From positions 1 through 15,193 of the forward strand of contig PXQZ01000045.1 of the NCBI GenBank assembly GCA_003021755.1: DNA of 15,193 nucleotides, in the 5' to 3' direction. How positions within the stretch are numbered: position 1 is the first letter of the stretch; each line of letters begins with the position of its first letter. Positions 1 to 5,818 of the stretch are shown here, piece after piece. The position numbers and the translations under genes were made by a program. Under the pieces are notes generated by a model. That model was not told the DNA's origin. It did no database searches and saw only the letters and a list, made by a program, of their open reading frames with translations. The DNA is from Halobacteriales archaeon QH_8_67_36. GTDB lineage: Archaea > Halobacteriota > Halobacteria > Halobacteriales > Haloarculaceae.

Positions 1-18
1 AGCGAAAGAGCTTCTCCT

Positions 19-1563
19 CTAGTCGTCGGCGACCAGCTGTTCGCCCTCGTCGGAGATGAGGCGGTCCATCGCGTCGACCATCGCCCGCACCGAGGCCCGC
101 GTGATGTCCGAATCGCTGGCCGAGACGGCGACGGAGTCGTCCCCGCGGGACATCTCGATGGCGACCGTGACGATGGCGTCCGTGCCGCCGGTGATGGCGT
201 CGACGTGGTATTCTTCGAGGGTGGCGTCCGCGGTGTGGGAGAGCGCGTCTTCGGTGGCGTTCATCGCGGCGTCGACCGGTCCGGAGCCGACGGCCGCCTC
301 CTTGCGCTCCTCGCCGTCGACCGAGAGGCGGACGCTCGCGGTCGGCGTGTCCGACCCGGACACCGCCGTCAGGCCGAGCAGTTCGACGCGGCGGTCCTGC
401 TCCTGGCCGGTGACCTCGTCGGCGATGGTCAGCAGGTCGGCGTCGGTGACGCGCTTGCCGCGGTCGCCCAGTTCCTTGACGCGGCCGACGATGTCGGAGA
501 GCTGGTCGTCGGTCACCTCGACATCGTGTTCCTCCAGCGCGGCCTCGACGCCGGCCCGACCGGCGTGTTTGCCAAGCGCCAGCCGGCGCTCCCGACCGAC
601 CTTCTCGGGGGCGTAGGGCTCGTACATCGCGTCGTCCTTCAGGGTGCCGTCGGTGTGGATGCCCGACTCGTGGGTGAAGGCGTTCTGGCCGACGACGGCC
701 TTGTTCGGCGCAAGCTGGACCCCGGTGCGGTTGGCGATGAGCTTCGCGAGGTCGTACACCTCGGTGAGGGCCATCGACTCGATGCCGTAGCCGTGATGCA
801 GGGCGATGGCGACCTCTTCGAGGGCGACGTTGCCGGCGCGCTCGCCGATACCGTTGATGGTGCCGTGGACCAGGTCCGCGCCCGCGGCCACGGAGACGAG
901 GGCGTTCATCACGGCCAGCCCGAGGTCGTCGTGGGTGTGGGTGCTCACCGGGCCCAGCTCCGAGAGCCGGGAGACGCATTCGAGCGCCCGGTCCGGCGTC
1001 GCGTGGCCGACGGTGTCGGCCCAGCAGATGCGGTCCGCGCCGGCGTCCAGCGCGGCTGCGAGCAGTGCCTCCAGGTAGTCGAGGTCCGCCCGCGAGCCGT
1101 CCTCGCCGATGACCTCGACCCAGAGGCCGTGGTCGCTCGCGTACTCGACGAGTTCGACCGTCGACTGGACGTTGTCCTTGCGGGAGGTGCCGACCTTGTC
1201 CTCGACGTGGCGGTCGCTCGCCGGCACGACGAGGTTGATGCCGTCAACGCCACACTCCAGGGCGAGGTCGATGTCGTTCCGGATACCGCGACAGAAGCTC
1301 GTCACCGTCGCGTCGAGATCTAGTTTGGCGACCCGCGAGATGGTCTCGCGTTCGCCGGGGCCCGTACAGGCGCTGCCGGCCTCGATGACGTCGATGGCCG
1401 CCGCGTCGAGGGACCGGGCAATGGCAGCCTTGTCGTCGGGCGTCAGCGAGACCCCCGGCGCCTGCTCGCCGTCGCGCAGCGTGGTATCGAGAAACTGTAC
1501 GCCGTCTACCTCGTCGAGGGAACGCGTCGCTGGATGGTCCCCGAACAGTGTGTGCTGGCTCAC
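19..1563 (-). CDS. leuA: 2-isopropylmalate synthase (LeuA1 type), possibly (R)-citramalate synthase
   Basis: This enzyme condenses acetyl-CoA with 2-oxoisovalerate, the first committed step of leucine synthesis; some family members use pyruvate instead and make citramalate. The 514-residue protein is full length. An N-terminal TIM barrel carries the signature DTTLRDGEQ (residues 26-34), the metal-binding pair H209/H211 in STHTHDD and the NGIGERAGN motif (237-245). A linker then leads to a C-terminal regulatory (LeuA allosteric) domain from about residue 395 to 505. The start is a GTG; no in-frame ATG lies close upstream, and the barrel motif falls at the usual distance from it. The TAG stop is 18 bases from the window edge. 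Haloarchaeal leuA1 usually heads an ilvBNC-leuCDB operon, so ilvB may follow, but no start codon for it is visible. Choice between isopropylmalate and citramalate activity is not settled by sequence; the family assignment is firm. Confidence 0.93.
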   Translation of the reverse strand: MSQHTLFGDHPATRSLDEVDGVQFLDTTLRDGEQAPGVSLTPDDKAAIARSLDAAAIDVIEAGSACTGPGERETISRVAKLDLDATVTSFCRGIRNDIDLALECGVDGINLVVPASDRHVEDKVGTSRKDNVQSTVELVEYASDHGLWVEVIGEDGSRADLDYLEALLAAALDAGADRICWADTVGHATPDRALECVSRLSELGPVSTHTHDDLGLAVMNALVSVAAGADLVHGTINGIGERAGNVALEEVAIALHHGYGIESMALTEVYDLAKLIANRTGVQLAPNKAVVGQNAFTHESGIHTDGTLKDDAMYEPYAPEKVGRERRLALGKHAGRAGVEAALEEHDVEVTDDQLSDIVGRVKELGDRGKRVTDADLLTIADEVTGQEQDRRVELLGLTAVSGSDTPTASVRLSVDGEERKEAAVGSGPVDAAMNATEDALSHTADATLEEYHVDAITGGTDAIVTVAIEMSRGDDSVAVSASDSDITRASVRAMVDAMDRLISDEGEQLVADD

Positions 1564-1675
1564 AGAAAGGTCACTTCCATCACTCGGGGCGAATTTCGCG
1601 CCCAGTCGCCTCGCGGCGACTTCCTCTATCCTCCGTCGGGTGTTCCGACATAGTGCACGGTACTGGGACGGTCAT
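1560..1675 (-). other. Two short overlapping leader ORFs in front of leuA
   Basis: Reading toward leuA, an ATG at 1651 opens a 23-codon frame ending in TGA at 1580-1582; an in-frame ATG at 1675 could extend it to 31 codons. That TGA overlaps the ATG (TGATG) of a six-codon frame, MEVTFL, at 1560-1580. Its own TGA overlaps the leuA GTG start in the sequence GTGA. The three frames therefore form an overlapping chain. The peptides are not rich in Leu, Ile or Val, so a classical attenuator peptide is not supported. They may be chance ORFs in a leader of about 100 bases. The only upstream TATA-like sequence (around 1679-1688) is weak. Confidence 0.3.
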
Positions 1676-1759
1676 GGTCTTTAGTCTGTTGGAAGCGTAT
1701 CGAGCCGCTAACGTCGGCAGAAACGGGGTGGCCCCTATCCGTCTCTCATGGCAGCGAGG

Positions 1760-2114
1760 TCACAGGTCGAACGCGTAGGTCGATCCCGCCTCCTCACCGT
1801 TGTAGGCCTCGCCTTCGGGCGCGCCGGCCCCGCATTGTCGCCGTTGCTGCTCACCGCCCGCCCGAATTGGTCGTCGTCACTGGCGACAAATCCGGACCCT
1901 GCCGTCGGCCAGTCCCGATGACGTCGTTTCGCCGTCGGACGGCGAGTCGGCTATGACGTGAGCGTCGTCGCCGGACGCATCGCCGCCGTCTCCGACTCGG
2001 TCGAATCGTCCGGGGACTCTCCGTCGTCACGGTCGGTCGGGCCCTCGCTACACCCTACAATCGAGCCAACGATGCCCCAGCGAGCAACGAGACGCCCGTC
2101 CGTCGGCCGTTCAT
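1760..2114 (-). pseudogene. Remnant of an FG-GAP repeat lipoprotein
   Basis: Only the two ends of a secreted beta-propeller lipoprotein remain. At the 5' end, ATG at 2114 gives MNGRRTGVSLLAG, a twin-arginine-like signal start. Dropping one G from the GGGG run near 2077 continues the signal as GIVGSIVGC, a good lipobox with the lipid-accepting Cys, followed by an Asp/Ser/Thr/Glu-rich linker that ends at a stop (TAG) near 1949-1951. At the 3' end, SDDDQFGRAVSSNGDNA and, in another frame, EAYNGEEAGSTYAFDL then TGA match the last unit of haloarchaeal FG-GAP repeats (FG..V...GD.A.VGAP....G..AGSAYVF). At least three lesions are needed: the frameshift, the stop and a second frameshift, and the propeller body is missing. 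A TATA-like element remains upstream. Such proteins are normally extracellular and anchored to the membrane. Recognition rests on motif reading only. Confidence 0.6.
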
Positions 2115-2131
2115 GCTCCGTCTTGTCCGAG

Positions 2132-2137
2132 TATAAA
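2132..2137 (-). promoter_or_regulatory. TATA-like element of the lipoprotein remnant
   Basis: The minus strand reads TTTATA here, about 20-25 bases before the ATG at 2114. This matches the haloarchaeal TATA box and its usual position for a leaderless transcript. It suggests the dead gene was expressed from its own promoter and may still be transcribed toward leuA. Confidence 0.45.
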
Positions 2138-2197
2138 GGAGATGTGCTGGAGCACGGCGCGTTCCGGCCCGCGGTGGGCTCGTGACTCCGTGACCCC

Positions 2198-2563
2198 TCA
2201 GGTTTCGACGACCACCGTGTCACCCACCTGGACGTCGGCGGCGGTCCCGGCCGGGAACTCGATGACGGTGTCGGCCTTCGCGTAGCCGAGAGAGCGCCAC
2301 GGATACATCGTCTTGACCTTGCGGATCTCGCCGTCGGCCAGCCAGACCACGTCGGTCGCCATCCGGACGAACAGCATGTGGATAACCCGCCGGCGTACCG
2401 CGCCGAAGGGCCACGACGGCTCGAACCGGAAAACGAGCGCGTAGTCGTCCGGAATCGACCGGCGGAACATCAGCCCCTTTGACTTCTCCAGCATCGAGTC
2501 AGCCGTGTGGACGTTGTTGGCGAGTACACTGGCTGAGCCATCAGGGTCGTGGACGACGCGCAT
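2198..2563 (-). CDS. DUF192 family protein
   Basis: A 121-residue protein covering a complete DUF192 domain. Family features seen are the early GLMFRRSIPDDYALVFRF block (residues 30-47), the central hydrophobic strand HMLFVRMATDVVWL (62-75) and the C-terminal ADTVIEFPAG segment (98-106). The family is small, beta-rich and of unknown biochemical role. I chose the ATG at 2563 because the domain begins immediately after it; the frame is open back to 2722, but that extra 53-residue stretch is Arg/Pro-rich, has no family similarity that I can see and is not acidic. No signal peptide is present with this start, so a cytoplasmic location is inferred, although many haloarchaeal DUF192 proteins are exported. 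A weak TATA-like CTTTTG lies about 27 bases upstream (near 2590). It stands alone between the YdjM-family gene and the lipoprotein remnant. Confidence 0.85.
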   Translation of the reverse strand: MRVVHDPDGSASVLANNVHTADSMLEKSKGLMFRRSIPDDYALVFRFEPSWPFGAVRRRVIHMLFVRMATDVVWLADGEIRKVKTMYPWRSLGYAKADTVIEFPAGTAADVQVGDTVVVET

Positions 2564-2816
2564 ACGTCCGACAGCGAGTCTGTCGGCAAAAGCGTTCCGT
2601 CGAAGGCATGTGCCCGCTCCGAGTCGGCTACTCGACGGCCCCGCTGTGAGTGTCGACCACGTAGTTGCCCCGACTGTCGTTCGGTCGTAGTGCCGGGCCG
2701 GAGGGCGACACGGTCGCTTCATCTATCTCGCAGTGAGATCGGGGAACTCGCTACTCAGTAGACGGGCGAGTCGAGTGAGCGGGTCCGTGATGCCACGCGG
2801 GAACGAACGCCGGCCG

Positions 2817-3374
2817 TCACTCGGCCACGCCGGTAGAATCACCCGACTGACGCCGACTGAGCGTCCATGCCAGCACGTTGGCCGCGACGCCGAGGATGAA
2901 CAGCCCCCAGGTCGCCCACCACGACTGGTACCAGAGCACGTCCAGCAGAACCACGGGACCGGTCACGACCGGCCAGAGGGGTTCGATGCGCGTCGAGACG
3001 TCAGGCGCCGACAGTATGTCGGCGAAGAGATGCGAGAGACCCGAGATCCAGACGACGATGAAACCGATTGCGGTCGCGTGCTCCCGCGCTTGCGCGGAGA
3101 ACCAGCCCGTTCGCTCGCCGATACGCCCGAACGCCACCCCGACTATCGGGCCGAGGACCACGGCAAATATCGTGACAGCCAGGACCGTGTGGACGACGCC
3201 GTGGTGGTGAACGCCGTCCATCCAGTCGGAGAGAACGAGGTCGACGTCCGGCAGCATGCCGAACCAGAATCCGCCAGCGACGACCAGCATTGCGGTCCGG
3301 CGATGGTCGACGAAGTGCCAGACAGGTGCCAGCCAGAACAGCGCCATGCCCAGATGGCCGAGGACATCTACCAT
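2817..3374 (-). CDS. YdjM/DUF457-type membrane-bound metal-dependent hydrolase
   Basis: A 185-residue integral membrane protein of the YdjM (LexA-regulated inner-membrane hydrolase-like) family. Conserved polar residues sit at the membrane edges as in the family: H7 in the opening GHLGMAL, LPDVD (41-45), the HHHGVVHT cluster (56-63) and SHLFAD (114-119). These are the expected metal ligands. About four or five hydrophobic segments are seen (roughly 8-20, 27-42, 62-82, 101-121, 136-171). I start at ATG 3374 rather than an in-frame TTG at 3386, because a TATA-like AAGTAT at 3402-3407 lies 28-33 bases upstream of this ATG, as for a transcript with a leader of a few bases. Substrate is unknown. 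The preceding gene on the same strand is the broken PAP2 phosphatase, 65 bases away; a lipid-related role would be only a guess. Confidence 0.82.
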   Translation of the reverse strand: MVDVLGHLGMALFWLAPVWHFVDHRRTAMLVVAGGFWFGMLPDVDLVLSDWMDGVHHHGVVHTVLAVTIFAVVLGPIVGVAFGRIGERTGWFSAQAREHATAIGFIVVWISGLSHLFADILSAPDVSTRIEPLWPVVTGPVVLLDVLWYQSWWATWGLFILGVAANVLAWTLSRRQSGDSTGVAE

Positions 3375-3439
3375 TGGTGAGGACAAGGGGCTTCGGACTG
3401 AATACTTGCACGGTCAGTTCGCAATCGACGCCGCAGTGA

Positions 3440-4205
3440 TTAAACGAGTCGTTCCCCCAGGACCGGCGCGCCAACGACACCACCGCCGGCGACGGCAGCC
3501 CCGAGGAAGGCGAGACCGAGCCACGGCGTGAGCGCGTAGACAGCGACAGAGAGCCCCGCTGTGGCACCGAGGACGACGAAGCCGGCAACAACCGCGTGCC
3601 TGCTCGACGGATGAGCCGGCGTCATCTCGGCGACGGTTCGCCACGCGAACCACCCGCCCACCGCACCACCCAGCGCTGTTACGCTGTCGAGGGTGACGCC
3701 CAGGAACAGGCCGAGTATCCCGGCCGCGACTGCGAACAGGAGCACCCGGCCGGGGTCGGTTCCGCCGCCACTGAGCCAGTAGAGCGCGGCGAGAACGGCC
3801 AGACCGAGGCCGACGCCGACGACGACGTCGACAGCGTAATGAACGCCGAGGACGAGCCGCGAGAGCGTGACGAGCGCGACCACGACCCCCGCGACCCCCA
3901 GCCGGGTCCGGCGCGCTTCCCGGTCGAGTATCGGCACCGGGCGGTCGCGGGAGCAGAAACACGTTCTTGAGCACTCCGATGAGAGTGACGTAGACCAGCG
4001 CGAGTCCCAGCACGAACAGCCCGCGTCTGCGGTCGATTCCCCAGCGCGGGAGTTGCTCTCCGGCCACGTAGAGGGTGCTGCCGAGGAGGAAGAGGAACCA
4101 CACGTCGCCGAGCTGCGCTATCAGGGCGAAGAGGACGATGACCGGCCACTCCGCAGGCCCGTGGAGCATCTCGGTGATTCCGACGCCGCGGCCGTTCGCG
4201 AACAC
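3440..4205 (-). pseudogene. Broken PAP2-superfamily membrane phosphatase
   Basis: PAP2 enzymes dephosphorylate lipid phosphates using three motifs: KX6RP, PSGH and SRX5HX3D. The first part (from GTG 4205) has hydrophobic helices and motif 1, K80 to R87-P88, ending at RPPGA. The last part, in the next frame (about 3937-3440), resumes at DREARRTRLGV and contains motif 3, SRLVLGVHYAVD, then more helices. Everything expected between, including the catalytic PSGH, is absent, and the two parts are in different frames. A loss of some 50-60 codons near 3930-3940 explains both. Neither half alone can be an active enzyme. The promoter (TATA-like GATTAACG near 4232) is retained, about 28 bases before the GTG. 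An assembly error is the main alternative. Confidence 0.8.
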
Positions 4206-4230
4206 ATCCGACCTGAGGGGGCTGTCGCGA

Positions 4231-4238
4231 CGTTAATC
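4231..4238 (-). promoter_or_regulatory. TATA-like element of the PAP2 remnant
   Basis: The minus strand reads GATTAACG, centred about 28 bases before the GTG at 4205. The spacing suits a leaderless transcript and supports that GTG as the original start. Confidence 0.35.
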
Positions 4239-4398
4239 CTCGGCTCTGTATTGGCAGTGACAGTTTGAATGTATCGACCTGCGGGGGTTGTACCAAGCAC
4301 CGATCACGGGTCACTGAAAGGCTTGGCAGTTACATACGTATGAGTCGGCGAACAGCACGCGGGATAGCCATCCCGTCTCCGCGCGAACGGAGCGAGCC

Positions 4399-4441
4399 AT
4401 GACGAACCGTACTCGTGACCAGGGGACCTCGGTTTCGTCAT
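4399..4441. repeat. Imperfect inverted repeat, 11-bp stem
   Basis: ATGACGAACCG at 4399-4409 pairs with CGGTTTCGTCAT at 4430-4441, with a single unpaired T (4433) and a 20-base loop. A competing pairing exists between CTCGTGA (4412-4418) and TCACGAG (4441-4447). It is the strongest of the stems clustered in this intergenic stretch. Function is unknown. Confidence 0.45.
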
Positions 4442-4525
4442 CACGAGCGGCGGAGAGTGCCGCTCGAACGACTGCGCAATCCCGTGGTGGGACAGATTCA
4501 GGTAGCCGGACGCCCGATGGTGGGT

Positions 4526-5077
4526 ATGGAGAAGGCACCGGGTGGAACGAGCGTCGGCGTCTCCGACCCCTACGACCACGTCGACCGGTGTGACTTCGTC
4601 ACCGACGAGGGGAACTGTCGCTGGGCGCGCGAACACGGCCATCACGACCCGGAGTTCGCGAACGCCCGCAGCGCCGAGGGCTTTCGCTGTCCGGCGGCCG
4701 TGGGCGAGGACGGCGACCCGGACGAGGCCGAGTGGGACTGGAGCGACTGCCCCCACTTCCGTTGCCGGAACCGTGACCGCGAGTGTCTCCGCTGCGGTCT
4801 GGAAGAGCGCCGGAACGCCCACGACGAGTCGCGGCCGCTGCTGGAGGAACACCACCTGTCGTACGAGTCGGCCGACGACGCGGAGCTGGGCCACGAGATA
4901 ACCGTCTTCCTCTGTCGGTGGTGTCACGCGAAGGTCCACAATTCGTGGGCGCGCATCGACGACGACGCCAGCCCCGACCCGGAGGCCGTCGCGGCCACGG
5001 AGGGGCGCAAGAGCCAGGAGCACGCCGAACTGGGCTTTCAATCGGCCGCCGACCGGTACGGCGACGAGGAGGGGTGA
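4526..5077 (+). CDS. Cys-rich protein with HNH-like zinc motif (DUF7097-like)
   Basis: A 183-residue acidic, cytoplasmic-looking protein that resembles haloarchaeal hypothetical proteins I associate with DUF7097; that name is from memory. It has nine cysteines. The N-terminal part contains C22, C31, C55, C75 and C80. The C-terminal part has the order CLRC (87-90), EEHHLSY (107-113), CRWCHAKVH (130-138). CxxC, then HH, then CxxCHxxxH is the layout of zinc-bound HNH nucleases, where the first His of HH and the last His bind metal or act in catalysis. This makes a nucleic-acid-cutting or binding role plausible but unproven. I chose ATG 4526 (MEKAPGGTSVGV) because the conserved-looking sequence starts there; ATG 4517 is a three-codon-longer alternative, and the frame open back to 4415 is unconvincing. 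It stands 56 bases before the GMP synthase gene, which has its own promoter. Confidence 0.75.
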   Translation: MEKAPGGTSVGVSDPYDHVDRCDFVTDEGNCRWAREHGHHDPEFANARSAEGFRCPAAVGEDGDPDEAEWDWSDCPHFRCRNRDRECLRCGLEERRNAHDESRPLLEEHHLSYESADDAELGHEITVFLCRWCHAKVHNSWARIDDDASPDPEAVAATEGRKSQEHAELGFQSAADRYGDEEG

Positions 5078-5100
5078 CCCGCTCTCGGAAGCTATCAAGG

Positions 5101-5110
5101 GATATATACG
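5101..5110 (+). promoter_or_regulatory. TATA box of the GMP synthase subunit gene
   Basis: GATATATACG is centred about 28 bases before the ATG at 5134. This is the best TATA element in the window and predicts a transcript with almost no leader, so the gene is probably not dependent on read-through from the HNH-like gene upstream. Confidence 0.65.
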
Positions 5111-5133
5111 CCCAGCTAGCCTCTCGGCTACCA

Positions 5134-5703
5134 ATGACTCATATCGTCGTCATCGACAACCACGGCCAGTTCACCCATCTGGAGCAGCGAGCGCTCCGTG
5201 ACATGGGCGTGGACGTCGAACTGCTCGACAACGACACCCCGCCCGAGGACATCGACGCCGACGGCCTCGTCCTCTCGGGGGGGCCGGACATGGACGACAT
5301 CGGCAACTGCCCCGACTACCTCGACCTCGACGTGCCCGTGCTGGGCATCTGTCTGGGGATGCAGCTCATCGCCGACCAGCTCGGCGGCGAGGTCGGCGGC
5401 GGCGAGTACGGCGGCTACGCCGACGTGACCGTCGAGATCCTCGACGAGAAGGACCCGCTGATCGGCTCGCTGGCGCCGGAGACCCGCGTTTGGGCGAGCC
5501 ACGCCGACGAGGTCACGGAAGTGCCCGACGGCTTCGCCCGTACCGCGACCTCCGAGGTCTGTGGCGTCGAAGCGATGAGCGACGCCGACCGGAACCTGTT
5601 CGGCGTCCAGTGGCACCCGGAGGTCGCCCACACCGAGGAGGGCGAGGCCGTCTTCGAGAACTTCCTCGCGGTCTGTGACCGGCAGTCGGCGCCCCGGCAG
5701 TAG
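5134..5703 (+). CDS. guaAA: GMP synthase, glutamine amidotransferase subunit A
   Basis: In archaea GMP synthase is split into two proteins. This one hydrolyses glutamine and passes ammonia to the ATP-pyrophosphatase subunit (subunit B), which converts XMP to GMP. The 189-residue protein is a complete class I glutamine amidotransferase: VVIDNHGQFTH start, LSGGPD (48-52), nucleophile C73 in GICLGMQ, and the H161/E163 pair in QWHPEV. No synthetase domain follows, as expected for the archaeal split form. Start ATG 5134 is supported by the TATA box about 28 bases upstream and by the family start MxxIVVIDNxGQ. The partner subunit gene is not in the window. The next gene, DUF2070, is in the same direction but 115 bases away with its own TATA element. 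Confidence 0.95.
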   Translation: MTHIVVIDNHGQFTHLEQRALRDMGVDVELLDNDTPPEDIDADGLVLSGGPDMDDIGNCPDYLDLDVPVLGICLGMQLIADQLGGEVGGGEYGGYADVTVEILDEKDPLIGSLAPETRVWASHADEVTEVPDGFARTATSEVCGVEAMSDADRNLFGVQWHPEVAHTEEGEAVFENFLAVCDRQSAPRQ

Positions 5704-5769
5704 GCGGGTGCTGCAGTCCCATCGGACCGTCGTCGTCCCGCAGTCGGCGACACCATGCGTTGTAAAGCG

Positions 5770-5786
5770 CCGGCCGGAGCGGCCGG
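5770..5786. repeat. GC inverted repeat before the DUF2070 promoter
   Basis: CCGGCC and GGCCGG form a perfect 6-bp inverted repeat with a 5-base loop, ending two bases before a TATA-like element. It could be a transcription stop for the upstream gene (it is followed by ATTT) or a protein-binding site in the place where archaeal regulators often act. Confidence 0.35.
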
Positions 5787-5787
5787 A

Positions 5788-5793
5788 TTTATG
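5788..5793 (+). promoter_or_regulatory. TATA-like element of the DUF2070 gene
   Basis: TTTATG is centred about 28 bases before ATG 5819, the spacing of a leaderless haloarchaeal promoter. It supports that start. A short frame, MNK, opens at 5811 and its stop overlaps this ATG, but it would fall before or at the transcript start. Confidence 0.5.
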
Positions 5794-5818
5794 TAGTACG
5801 ACCGGATGTGATGAACAA

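Larger units (their letters stand above)
4206..4525. other. Gene-free stretch with several stem-loops
   Basis: No convincing protein gene lies here. Short frames on both strands (for example plus 4399-4593 and minus 4311-4538) lack recognisable domains and overlap the start of the next gene. The stretch is rich in inverted repeats: CCAAGC (4293-4298) with GCTTGG (4321-4326); a 10-base palindrome CATACGTATG (4333-4342); GGGAT/ATCCC (4361-4374); CTCCG/CGGAG (4377-4392); and an 11-bp stem with one bulged T between 4399-4409 and 4430-4441. It also holds the divergent promoters of the PAP2 remnant and of the HNH-like gene, although I see no clear TATA box for the latter. A structured RNA, a long leader or a remnant of a repeat element are all possible. 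Confidence 0.4.

Noticed and set aside
1..18. GGAG at 14-17 (minus strand) as ribosome site of a following ilvB gene
   Set aside because: No start codon follows within the window, so the spacing would be at least 13 bases, longer than usual.
205..1323. Plus-strand ORF (372 codons) opposite leuA
   Set aside because: Shadow of leuA; compositionally biased and without motifs.
2564..2722. Upstream extension of the DUF192 protein to 2722
   Set aside because: Arg/Pro/Ser-rich, no signal peptide and no family similarity; the domain begins at ATG 2563.
4415..4525. Upstream extension of the HNH-like protein to ATG 4415
   Set aside because: The extra 37 residues are Arg-rich and overlap the stem-loop region; conserved-looking sequence begins at 4526.
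4304..5134. Minus-strand ORF (276 codons) opposite the HNH-like gene
   Set aside because: Valine- and arginine-rich shadow; the plus strand has the ordered Cys/His motifs and acidic composition of a real protein.
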